A DNA stretch of 64,000 nt, taken from NCBI GenBank assembly GCA_023052935.1, contig CM041292.1, forward strand, positions 89,201,169 to 89,265,168, written 5' to 3'. The position numbers and the translations under genes were made by a program. How positions within the stretch are numbered: position 1 is the first letter of the stretch; each line of letters begins with the position of its first letter. The notes below the pieces were generated by a model. It did no database searches. It saw nothing but the letters and a program-made list of their open reading frames with translations, and was not told where the DNA came from. Below, one piece after another: positions 22,560 to 29,800 of this stretch. The DNA comes from Piezodorus guildinii. Its lineage: Eukaryota > Arthropoda > Insecta > Hemiptera > Pentatomidae.

Positions 22560-23619
22560 CTTAAAATAATATTTAATAACTAACCTGGATTCTTTTATTT
22601 ATAGCCTCAACCTTTTCATTGTTTTTTTCAATCTTATCTAAGTATTTCTGGAGTTTCACTTTTATGGAATTATTTTTCATTTCTGCTATTTGATCTGATA
22701 GCCAATCAGTAGATTTCTCATCTGTTTTTGTGCTTAAGGAAGCAATAGTTCTTTTTAGATCATTAATCTCTCTTTCTTTGTGATCTTTAAGCCAAGTCAA
22801 TGCAGAACAAATTATACTTAAAGATTTACCCTAAAAATTATTTTCCTGAGATAGATCTAAGAATAAATCTGAGCTCTGATAGCCAAATGTTATAAGTAAC
22901 TTTTTCATAAAAAAAAAAAAAAAAAAGTTTTCCAACACATTCTGAAGTCTCATTCCTTCTTCTTTTTATGCAATAATTTAAGTCTTTATCATTTAGTTTC
23001 TTAGAAAACTTTGGAGGAGTGTGGATGGTATATATGTCAGCAATACTGATCAAATTTCAATAGATGATTCTACATTGAGAAAAATTATACATTTTTTTTT
23101 TTCAATGGACCCATTGAGCTAAAAAAAATTTAACACGCTGAAACTGCTTTATTTTTTATCATGGGCTAAAAGAAATGATAGAATATTCTATTTTTTCAAT
23201 AATTTTTTTTTTTAATTCATGATTTTTTCAATGTAGAATCATTAAAAAAAAGTGTGGTCAGTATTGCTGATGGATGCAAAATTCACTCTCTCTCTCTCTT
23301 AAGAGTCGAAAACCATAGAATCTTCCTGGTAAAATATTATTTATAATATCTTGACAAGATGAAAATGTGACCTATAACATTTTGCCATCTGAACAAAAAA
23401 TATAGCAATTACAATGCCTAATTATACATTAAATACAGTATTTAATAATTATGGTAATCAATTACAGTTCCAGTTGGGCTTTCAAAGATCCCCAGTTTAC
23501 GTTCTTCAATAGCAGTATAAAGGTTCCTCATAAAATCATTTTGGATTGGATAAGGAGGGAAAGGAAAGTTGAAATTATCTGGAGGGGTTAGTTTTTCCCT
23601 GCATGAATCCACTGCAATC
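610..23619 (-). CDS. DDX11: DDX11/ChlR1-like Fe-S DNA helicase, 12 exons, incomplete at both ends
   Basis: Superfamily 2 XPD-like 5'-3' DNA helicase; in animals ChlR1 acts in the nucleus in sister-chromatid cohesion and replication of structured DNA. Twelve coding exons give about 705 residues. In order they hold a Q-motif-like [13 protein letters not shown] start, Walker A SPTGTGKS, a charged acidic insert, motif Ia SRTHSQL, four Fe-S cysteines (SYCIN, KCLQL, GCPK, SCPYY), the DEAH box IIIDEAHN, the arch region, then motifs AGGTM and CFFPSYEY of helicase domain 2. All introns called are GT-AG and phases match at every junction except exon 22585-22830 to 20493-20698, which needs an extra exon of length 3n+1. 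No in-frame ATG is present in the first exon found, and the last exons lie beyond the left edge. BRIP1 and RTEL1 are related, but the [14 protein letters not shown] and [12 protein letters not shown] stretches fit DDX11 best. Confidence 0.93.
853..1063 (-). CDS. DDX11: DDX11 exon: AGGTM motif
   Basis: Encodes [15 protein letters not shown], then [16 protein letters not shown], matching domain 2 of DDX11. Acceptor ATCTGCAG, donor ACT|GTATGT, phase 0 end. Confidence 0.95.
1140..1975 (-). repeat. Unclassified interspersed repeat, copy 1
   Basis: Reverse-complement copy of the repeat at 7735-9440. Shared blocks include the (TG)n next to CAAGTCTCGCAAAAAGGTC, the TGCATGGTATAA stretch and GGGCAACACACGAC. 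It has no coding capacity and lies in a DDX11 intron. Confidence 0.75.
1976..3116. other. DDX11 intron, no assigned gene
   Basis: AT-rich intron. Only 2290-2455 is compositionally different: GC-richer, with short open frames on both strands (plus-strand peptide [20 protein letters not shown]; minus-strand peptide [17 protein letters not shown]). I do not recognise a family; a fragment of an old element or retro-pseudogene is possible. Confidence 0.4.
3117..3306 (-). CDS. DDX11: DDX11 exon: KFLLLDPA segment
   Basis: Encodes [20 protein letters not shown] through [18 protein letters not shown]. Two acceptors six bases apart (CTGTAG giving 3306, TTTCAG giving 3300) both keep the frame, so either may be used. 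Donor AAG|GTTATA; the split Arg codon is completed in the next exon. Confidence 0.93.
3440..4600 (-). mobile_element. LINE reverse transcriptase fragment (RTE/L1-like), decayed
   Basis: On the minus strand, RT blocks run in order: [41 protein letters not shown], the catalytic [10 protein letters not shown], then [20 protein letters not shown] and KWFRHVCRM. The pieces sit in different frames with stops between. It is truncated at both ends: the endonuclease is missing upstream and the arginine-rich tail stops at about 3465. It abuts an opposite-strand LINE at about 4600. Confidence 0.85.
4620..5260 (+). mobile_element. R1/I-group LINE, 3' end fragment
   Basis: Plus-strand reading gives [13 protein letters not shown] (RT thumb), [19 protein letters not shown], and a zinc-knuckle-like tail with [19 protein letters not shown]. 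This is the C-terminal arrangement of R1-type ORF2. Frames are broken. It lies head-to-head with the minus-strand LINE at 3440-4600 inside a DDX11 intron. Confidence 0.75.
5666..5792 (-). CDS. DDX11: DDX11 exon: LSGFTELH segment
   Basis: Begins [12 protein letters not shown], continuing from the IHK end of the upstream exon as in the family (RKLFGFTE). 42 codons plus one base. Acceptor GTTCTAG, donor AAG|GTATAA. Confidence 0.9.
5985..6640 (-). mobile_element. RTE-like LINE 3' fragment, heavily decayed
   Basis: Minus-strand [20 protein letters not shown] and [19 protein letters not shown] are RT C-terminal blocks. Lower coordinates match the terminal WAGHV...WR block in broken frames, as in the longer copy at 13490-16980. 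Non-functional. Confidence 0.7.
6916..7070 (-). CDS. DDX11: DDX11 exon: HD1-HD2 linker
   Basis: Two bases plus 51 codons, including [19 protein letters not shown] and ending TKLIHK. The split Gly codon from the previous exon is completed exactly. Donor AAG|GTATTC. Confidence 0.92.
7735..9440 (+). repeat. Unclassified interspersed repeat, longest copy
   Basis: Non-coding repeat of about 1.7 kb, also seen at 1140-1975 (minus), 20800-21135, 24315-24660 and 60265-61609. It includes a (TG)n next to CAAGTCCCGCAAAAAGGTC, a TACCATGCATTTTGCA block and, in its last 650 bases, at least five degenerate ACCGAGTTAT-like motifs near 8806, 8930, 9055, 9128 and 9186. No ORF and no clear terminal inverted repeats, so its class is unknown. 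Confidence 0.7.
9520..10270 (+). mobile_element. R4/Dong-like LINE C-terminal fragment
   Basis: Broken plus-strand frames contain [13 protein letters not shown] (C-terminal RT region) and, after about 10080, a PD-(D/E)XK-like block [19 protein letters not shown] followed by PSDDN. This resembles the restriction-like endonuclease end of R2/R4-type LINEs. Heavily mutated. Confidence 0.6.
10271..10540 (+). repeat. 3' UTR and (TTA)n tail of the R4/Dong-like LINE
   Basis: Contains GGGACTTGTCCCAGGATAAT followed by TTTATTTATTATTATTATT, directly after the coding remnant. The same tail recurs in reverse orientation at 35770-35990, which marks it as the element's 3' end. Confidence 0.6.
10540..11200 (-). 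mobile_element. LINE endonuclease and linker fragment (RTE-like)
   Basis: Minus-strand frames give [20 protein letters not shown] and then [22 protein letters not shown] APE endonuclease sequence (the frame at 10863-11060 is open). Further down, NMRG..KSGKNIW and FGKELD..NYIDNI match the EN-RT linker. Stops and frameshifts throughout. Confidence 0.65.
11240..11530 (-). mobile_element. LINE reverse transcriptase fragment
   Basis: Minus-strand [16 protein letters not shown], a [13 protein letters not shown] block and [15 protein letters not shown] are RT fingers/palm motifs in broken frames. It lies upstream of the endonuclease fragment in sense orientation, the reverse of normal EN-RT order, so this is a second copy or a rearrangement. 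Confidence 0.6.
11691..11814 (-). CDS. DDX11: DDX11 exon: arch region
   Basis: Starts [18 protein letters not shown] and contains [11 protein letters not shown], matching the family after the DEAH exon. Acceptor TTTTTCAG, donor G|GTAAGT; the split Gly codon is completed in the next exon. Confidence 0.93.
12397..12517. mobile_element. MITE-like element with 22-bp terminal inverted repeats
   Basis: Left end AAGTTGATTCGGGGTGCAGTC and the inverted right end AAGTTAATCTGGGGTGCAGTC differ at only a few bases. The 77-base interior is AT-rich and itself partly palindromic. No coding capacity. It lies just outside the DEAH exon at 12597-12749. Confidence 0.7.
12597..12749 (-). CDS. DDX11: DDX11 exon: DEAH box
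   Basis: 51 codons, phase 0 at both ends, with [11 protein letters not shown] and the Walker B/DEAH motif [12 protein letters not shown]. Acceptor TTTTCAG, donor CAG|GTATGT. Confidence 0.94.
12989..13321 (-). mobile_element. tRNA-derived SINE (family 1)
   Basis: On the minus strand a tRNA-like head carries A box TGGTCTAGTGG (13299-13309) and B box GGTTCGAATCC (13255-13265). A tRNA-unrelated body follows (GACCCTCCTGGGGCAGACCC and CATGGGTTGTAGTGGTAC), then a run of T at 12989-13012 in sense orientation. Related copies lie at 25199-25453, 17615-17730 and possibly 21359-21430. The body and T tail show it is a SINE, not a functional tRNA gene. Confidence 0.85.
13490..16980 (+). mobile_element. 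RTE-like LINE, nearly full length, inactivated
   Basis: A GC-richer 5' UTR (13490-13860) precedes an APE endonuclease ([40 protein letters not shown]) and RT ([40 protein letters not shown], the catalytic [10 protein letters not shown]) ending [11 protein letters not shown]...[13 protein letters not shown]. Lesions: a frame change near 14240, more near 15280-15450, a TAA at about 15643, and frame changes after 16150. The 393-codon frame 14155-15336 is the longest intact piece. It lies in the DDX11 intron between exons 12597-12749 and 17283-17514. Confidence 0.9.
17283..17514 (-). CDS. DDX11: DDX11 exon: Fe-S cluster domain
   Basis: Contains the remaining candidate cluster ligands: CLQLQRN, SGCPK and GSCPYYASR. 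77 full codons after one leading base; donor GAG|GTATAT. The four-cysteine pattern is the hallmark of XPD-family helicases. Confidence 0.93.
17615..17730 (-). mobile_element. SINE family 1, 3' fragment
   Basis: Plus-strand CAACCCATGAGGATTCTTGAG and AATAAGGTGATTCAACCACG match the body of the SINE at 12989-13321 in the same orientation. The tRNA head is missing. Confidence 0.6.
18654..18820 (-). CDS. DDX11: DDX11 exon: motif Ia and first Fe-S cysteine
   Basis: Starts [14 protein letters not shown] (motif Ia) and contains SRQSYCIN, whose Cys is the first Fe-S ligand. Ends with two bases of a Lys codon that is completed in the next exon. Acceptor CTTTTAG, donor AA|GTAAGA. Confidence 0.93.
19040..19340 (+). 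mobile_element. tRNA-derived SINE (family 2)
   Basis: B-box-like GGTTCAAACCC at 19107-19117, a body with GAGGGGACGTTAAAAGGTGG, and a TTAAATAAATAAACAAAC tail. A second, 5'-truncated copy lies inverted at 31866-32094. The 5' boundary is approximate. Confidence 0.75.
19485..19960 (-). mobile_element. CR1-like LINE 3' fragment
   Basis: Minus-strand [19 protein letters not shown] and [13 protein letters not shown] match the RT C-terminal region of the element at 36490-40000 (FPHFDYCCAVYGGVSGDLEA). One frame (19489-19797) is open, but upstream sequence is broken. Located in a DDX11 intron. Confidence 0.75.
20493..20698 (-). CDS. DDX11: DDX11 exon: acidic insert
   Basis: 68 full codons after two leading bases, with an acidic run [14 protein letters not shown] ending IDTK, directly before motif Ia. 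Acceptor CTAAG|GA, donor AAG|GTAAT. The leading phase does not fit the end of exon 22585-22830, so a small exon is missing between them or this acceptor is wrong. Confidence 0.85.
20800..21135 (+). repeat. Unclassified interspersed repeat, partial copy
   Basis: Matches the start of the 7735-9440 copy: CCAAGTCCCGCAAAAAGGTA next to (TG)n, then CACCATGCATTTTGCACTTT. More diverged than the 60 kb copy. Confidence 0.65.
21136..22500. other. DDX11 intron; possible decayed SINE head
   Basis: Between exons 20493-20698 and 22585-22830. A TGGTCCATTGAATAG stretch at about 21370 resembles the A-box region of SINE family 1 (weak). The missing linking DDX11 exon should lie here or nearby, but I could not identify it. 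Otherwise AT-rich with no gene seen. Confidence 0.35.
22501..22560. repeat. (TA)n microsatellite
   Basis: Nearly uninterrupted TA dinucleotides just downstream of the DDX11 donor at 22584. Confidence 0.95.
22585..22830 (-). CDS. DDX11: DDX11 exon: Walker A end and charged helix
   Basis: 82 codons starting [16 protein letters not shown] and ending INKRIQ, phase 0 at both ends. The second half is lysine/glutamate-rich and probably helical, matching the divergent insert of the family. Donor CAG|GTTAGT. Confidence 0.92.
23466..23619 (-). CDS. DDX11: DDX11 exon: N-terminus and first half of Walker A
   Basis: Encodes 51 residues including [16 protein letters not shown] and ending SPTGT; the acceptor follows a T-rich tract and the donor is ACT|GTAATTG. 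The intron splits the Walker A motif between GT and GKS. One base precedes the first full codon, so an upstream exon or an alternative start must supply the Met. Confidence 0.9.
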
Positions 23620-23646
23620 CTAAAAATAAAAATAATAAAAACTAAA

Positions 23647-23670
23647 TATATAATATATATATATATGTAC

Positions 23671-23725
<55 letters not shown>
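23647..23725. repeat. (TA)n microsatellite
   Basis: TA repeats with one TGTACATAAA interruption, just upstream of the first DDX11 exon found. It may be transcribed in the 5' intron. Confidence 0.95.
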
Positions 23726-23728
<3 letters not shown>

Positions 23729-24314
23729 AGAAATACATAAAATAAAATATTCAAGAGAAAGATTCAAATTGAGTAAAAAATCAATAATAATATAGTCTTA
23801 AGAATCTTCTGGCACCAATCAAGTTATTCAGTCCATTTTGTATTAAATTATCACAGACCTTCCGTTGATCTAATTATCAAAACACTTAATTCCAAAGAAT
23901 AACCAAATATTATTTCTCCTTTAAAATACTTCTATCTGATAATGATAAAATAACAATTACTAAGAACATATTTACTATCTCTCAACCCAGTATTTCAAGG
24001 ATTGTAAAGGTTCTTCAAGATTTGCATGGACTCTTATCACTGCCATTTTCTACGTTATTTTTCGATTTTCAATTTTTTCACCATTTCATATGACCTGCAG
24101 CCGGCTTCTTAAGGGTTCTAAGTAAGAATCTGATGTTTCAGAATGTCTGTTGAAACGTTGGTGAAAACATAGGCGAAAACATGGAACGAATATGGAGATA
24201 ACAATTTTAAGGATATTTTACCTGTATGTCTCTTAATTTGCAAACATTTCTTCTTCGTATAATATGACTAAAAAATAATTTAATTCTGCAAACTAATTTC
24301 ACTTATTATCTATA

Positions 24315-24660
24315 AAATTAAGAAAGCATTGATTGCAAAAATTTCAAATTCAAGTTTTTATCTGAAATACGTTTCTCTGAGGCCAAATATGTTACGCAGA
24401 CAGTCTGCCTCTGGTAAGTATACAAACTGAAATTTCATGTTTAAGAAAATTTATGCCTGAGATGTTAAAGTAACTTTTTCAACAAAAGAGATAAGCTAAA
24501 AATGCCACATTATTTGATGCATCGCATTACATTACACATTTTTTATGATTTACTTATAAGTAACTAATGATTTTGACTAAACTTCCAAGATTGATATAAA
24601 ATTAAATGAACTTTAATATCATGTAGGTTTTATCCTCATTGAAATAGTATGCCAAGGAAC
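24315..24660 (+). repeat. Unclassified interspersed repeat, diverged copy
   Basis: Aligns by eye with 7760-8130 of the long copy: ACTGAAATTTCATGTTTAAG, the CCTGAGATGTTA block and ATATCATGTAGGTTTTAT. It lies in the head-to-head interval between DDX11 and the TMEM218-like gene. Confidence 0.6.
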
Positions 24661-25198
24661 TTTGTCTTTTATTTCCTGCAAGTAAACATGGTTATATTGA
24701 TCTGTATATTACACTGAGGGAAAGATTTAAGGAAAAATGTGATTTATGGAATGCGATAAAACTGTTATTTCCTTTCTCTGAAGAAATTATGTTGCCCACT
24801 AAATATTACGTGAAAATTTTAATTTTTTTAACTGTTAATCACATGAATATGAGAACAATAAATTCTTGAAATCTAGCTTAAACACAATAGTTTATCTATT
24901 TACTGAACCTCGGAAACCATGGAAAACTTTATTTTTTTTTTTTTTATTCATAGATGATGTATTTAAAATTTTTATTTATTTTATTATCATTTGCAATTTG
25001 TTATCTTATTTCCCTCTCTTTTTATTTTATTTAATTTTTAGATTAAATAAAATGGTTATGGTAGAATGATATTGGTTGCTGAGGACATATCTTTATTGTC
25101 TCAAATATTAAAACAACCAACCTTCCATGATCGCACCCCCTCCTTTCCCAAACTGACTGCTAATATAAACTAAACATTGTGCTATTACCTAACGAAGC

Positions 25199-25453
25199 TG
25201 TAAATAGTTGTAGGGAGTAGTCTATTGGATAGTAGAGCACTACTCTACTGTTCTCTGGGTACTGAGTTTGAATTCTGACTGAGGCTAGAGTTATTTAATC
25301 AGTTATATCAGCCGTGGAGGGACCCGTATGGTGATTCTCCTGGGGCAAACCCAGCGTATATTGAGTCAGTGCCCAAAAATTTGTGGAAAAATCTGGTAGC
25401 TGAGCATTTAGACCAACCATGTCGTTAAGTTGTAGAAGTACAGATTTTTTTTT
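25199..25453 (+). mobile_element. SINE family 1, diverged full-length copy
   Basis: The tRNA-like head has AGTCTATTGGATAG (A-box region) and AGTTTGAATTCTGAC (decayed B box). The body has CTCCTGGGGCAAACCCAG and AAGTTGTAGAAGTACAG followed by a T run. As in the 12989-13321 copy, the sense strand ends in T rather than A. Confidence 0.7.
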
Positions 25454-26622
25454 TTATTTTATGAATTCCATAATAAATAAAATTCCAAGGATTCTCAGCC
25501 CTGTGGATAAGTTGGATTTTATATCCACATATTGAACTTAGATGAATGAAAAATGAAATTTTTAAATTAGATTTGTAAATAGTAAAATTGTTCAATGTTG
25601 TAGCAAAAACATTTGTAATTTACAAACATAAAACCAACTACTAGAAGTGACAAGAAAAGGCTCAAGAAATATATAAATAATAAGTTTGACTTTAAAGTGA
25701 AGTTTAAAATTTGTTTTAGGCATAATTCATACAAATAATAAGATAATTTATAAAAACAAGAATGGAACACTTAATTATAATGAAAATGGATGATTAGGTT
25801 TTAAAACTACATAAATCAGACAAAGTGATTAAAATAAATTTGATGGGTTATATCTAAGAAGATAAAAGGTTTATAACAAGCTACCTCAAAACTAATTTAG
25901 TTAAATAAATCAAGGAAAAAGTTGGGAATTAATCTTGTTGCATTGACTGTAAAATTATATACTTAATCAATTAAGTACTTTATAAGTTCAATAAACATGT
26001 TAAGTACAAACAAAATACACTAATAATATAAACTGTGATATGCCCTTCAACTTAAAAGTCATAAATTAAACTACTTTTGACTACCTCCCTCTAAAAACTT
26101 ACTTGGTTTCATCCATCATAGTTAGAAATAGGATGAGTATTAACAGTAAGAATCATATATCTTAGAGTGAATCAATCACATTCATATAAATTTAAACTAG
26201 TAATAAGAAACATCAGGTGTCATAAGTTAATCACAACGCGGGAAAATATTTGACATCCTACAATCGATATTTTATAGTATTGAATCTATTATTTCTCAAC
26301 AATCGACTTTGGTAAGTCAAAACCTTCAGTCAAAAACTAGTGAGGTTACTAACTAATCATCTGTTCCTATCAGGGGTTGGACAATTTTTATTAAAGGTTG
26401 TCATTTATATGGGCTTCATTAAATGAACTGTTTTATTTTATTTTATATGACTTTGGATTCTTTTTAGACCTTATTCATGAATTGGTTTTAATTATCATTC
26501 TCTTATGAATCTGTATATTCTCATTTTTGCTTGTTCACAAATAACCTGATGATTATTTGTTAATTAATGAATGTTTTTTAATCAAGAATTAACCCTATCA
26601 GACAAAAGTTAACGTGCTTAGA
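25454..26622. promoter_or_regulatory. Upstream interval of the TMEM218-like gene
   Basis: AT-rich DNA between the divergent DDX11 and TMEM218-like genes; any promoters should lie between about 23.7 and 26.6 kb. No TATA/initiator arrangement or CpG-rich block stands out. An upstream non-coding exon cannot be excluded. Confidence 0.25.
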
Positions 26623-26817
26623 ATGACACTTGTATTTGGAGTGGGTATTGGAACTTTTATTATCTTATTTTTGTTAGCTGCTTCATTTGTTTTGTGTTGT
26701 ATTTCTCTCAGAACTCAAACCAAAGTTGGACCAATATTTATTGTATTTTCTTTTGTGTTTATAACCCTACTTTTGTTGATTCCAAGAAGTAATGATACTT
26801 CTAATGGTATTCATAAG
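26623..26817 (+). CDS. TMEM218: TMEM218-like exon 1
   Basis: Encodes the first two membrane segments and ends GIHK; donor AAG|GTTTGT. Confidence 0.82.
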
Positions 26818-29800
26818 GTTTGTTATTATTAAGTTCTATTGCACCATTTGTTTGTGTTTTAGTTTATTACCACAAAAAGTATAATAGTGGATATAATTAG
26901 TTGACCGTTGAGAATTACTGAAGGAATTAGTCCGGGTGGCGGTCATTAAATGAAACAACTGAATAGTTTTAACTATTTTATTGTTTGCCAACGTTTCGAC
27001 CCCCATTGTGGGTCATCATCAGGGCGTCTGGTAGGTGAGTGGAAACTGTTTCCACTCACCTACCAGACGCCCTGATGATGACCCACAATGGGGTCGAAAC
27101 GTTGGCAAACAATAAAATAGTTAAAACTATTCAGTTGTTTCATTTAATGACCGCCACCCGGACTAATTTCTTCAGTAAAAAGTATAATAGTTCTTTTTGA
27201 GATTTGTATTTGATGTTTGATTTAATGTTTGTATTTATTTAGCTCTATTTTCTTTATACACTTTACGAATATAGCTTAGTGCAGCATTATAGTGAAATAC
27301 TGCCCTCACATATAAATTCATCTTTTGCTTTATGGCACTGAAACACGTATTGGCTTAATCTGCTTCATTATTTCACGCAAATAGCTTTATCAGTGTTAGG
27401 TATAATATGGAATGCTTTTTCATTTTTAAAGGATGCTTATTTGCAAGAGAATCAGTGTTTGTAATAAAGTAAAGTAATATGCTTTAAGAAATGGATTAGG
27501 CAATACTTGATCATCAGTTCTATTTTTAAACTCATCTGATTGCTTTCTGTTTTAGTTAATGTTTCCCATTTTTTAAAAAATATTTGCACTTGCTAATTTA
27601 TTTTATTTTTCTATGAGGTAAGGGCTAAATGCAGTAGAATATGACTCTAGATCAGTAGTTTTCAATCCTTTAGAGTCATTACTAATAATAAGCCAAAATT
27701 TTGTGGATCGATTTCCACTCTCTACTTTAGATTAATGCAATCTGCTATTAGTAGAATTGTTAAGGATGTGAGATTTTTAAAGCCAGGGTAAAATATAGAG
27801 GAATCACGAAGTTGAGCAATTGTTATTAAGGGCCAGGTTACATGACGATAGAGACAGGCAAGTGAATGCTGTTAGCGGTGGTGGCGGCAATAGTAATAAT
27901 AGAATAATAACTTACTTTCAACTTATTATAAGAAATATACCAAAAACTATCTATATAAATTGATCACTTATTGCTCTTAACTTATATTATAAATAATGTT
28001 TAATTTTTTAAAATGATGTTTTTAGGTTAAAAAACATGTTTTCATAATATTCATGTTACAACTGTTTGTTTTGACGTAACTTAATCGTTTAATTTTTTTT
28101 GCTTTTATTAAAAATAGTTTTCAATGATACTCCAGGATTTTTTATAAAGTATTATTTGATGTTATTATCCAACTTTAAAATTATTTTGCCTTCCCCCTGT
28201 CCCGCTACTTTCATGTACTTCACTAGCCTGTCTCCATCATCGTATAGAATAGCTTTAAGTGTGTAGTGTAGTTTTATTTTATTGTTATTGCATTTCAAGC
28301 ATTGTGCAGCAAGATGCTGGCTTTTTTGGTGCCATAAAAATTTGTTATAAGTTCATTTGAAATCTACATTGACATCTTTAAAGTGGAAGAAAATATTTAA
28401 AAATTATTTTAAATTTTAAAATCTGGCTCAAAAGAGTAAAAAAGTTAAGAGATGGGAATCTAACAGAGGAAAAATTTGAAACCACTAAAATTGAAAAATC
28501 ACCTTGATCCCTTTAAGATACATATTTTTTGTACAATTTATGATTGTAATTACTCCTCTGATGTTCTCTTCTCCATTGAATACATTTTAAGTAAGAGGCT
28601 TTTGATGAATGAGAATGAAGTGGAATATTTACCAAGTAGGATTTACAGCCCCTATGATGGGCTCACCAGTTGTTTGAGTCTGTACAGTTTGTTGTTATCA
28701 GTCTAGGCTAAAGATTTGAACTTTTTTCTGCCAGTGTTGTGGTCATTCTGCTGGGCTTATTTTTAAAATATTGGAGACTATCGAAGAATTTGATTTTTCT
28801 CCATGAGATAAAGTCTTTCACTTTAGGGAGTTCTAGAGTGGTGTATACTAACTCTTTGTTCTATGTTGTGAGGTATGCTTTACGATATGTCTTAGCACTC
28901 CATTCTGAAATTGTTGGAACTCTTTTGCAGTCTTAGGTGACATATTTGATAGCATCCTTGCACCATATAGGAGGTCCAGTATTAGTAAATAATTGCTAGT
29001 AATTTTAGGCAGTGACAAGTTTGGTCACATTAATAGGTCTTGGTCAAGACTTGGTCCCATCTGACCTGATTTTCGTTTTACTATGATAAGATGATATTAC
29101 ATGCCTGTCTAGGGTGACATATTGGTATTTATACCTGCTACCGTGTATACATTTGGTTGAGGGCGCTTATTTTTATAGAAAGAAAAATAATACTGTCAGT
29201 CTTCTTGGGATTAACTGTTATATTAAGTGTCTCCAGCTTTTTAATGACCTCCTTACAACTCTCTCTCTGAGTTCATTGAGATACTATAAATAGCAATGTC
29301 ATCAATGTAATCTGCTATAGTGGCATGTTTATACTTAGCTCCAACAGTCTCAGGCTGTTGACCAAGAACAGTAGTGAGAACAGCCAGACCGTTGGAGAAC
29401 ATGTAACCTAAATGCTTGAACAGTTCTATAGCATAAGTACTTCATAACACGAATCAAAATATTGGGAATATTAAGATGCTTTCTTGACAGAACATGACAG
29501 TCGCTTAACAAAAGCAAAGCACATTACATGCATTATGCGCCATGTGCAGACTAAGGTTGTATTTACATGTTAAAAACTTCCTGCTTTCAAATTTTAGTGA
29601 AGGTAAACAATAAAACCGTTTTAACAATAAATTCTACCTAACAAAGTTCTGGATATTGCTATCATACTGCATTCATGTACTACTGGTTGGGACCTACTGC
29701 ATTAGTCTCTAATATAATTAGCTGTACTCAATTACTTGGTCTATTTTTATAATATTCATATTAATATTATAATATTCATCATAATCATGTTTATTGTTTT

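Larger units (their letters stand above)
26917..27176. repeat. Near-perfect 260-bp palindrome (Penelope-like candidate)
   Basis: Arms 26917-27046 and 27048-27176 are reverse complements with one mismatch and one one-base indel around a single central base (27047). Each arm carries the motif CTGATGATGACCC...GGGTCGAAACG. It lies in the TMEM218-like intron. The arms look like two head-to-head copies of one repeat unit. Confidence 0.9.

Noticed and set aside
23980..24070. ATG with good context on the minus strand (MAVIRVHANLEEP) as the DDX11 start exon
   Set aside because: It stops in frame after 23 codons and no donor fits the phase needed by the exon at 23466-23619.
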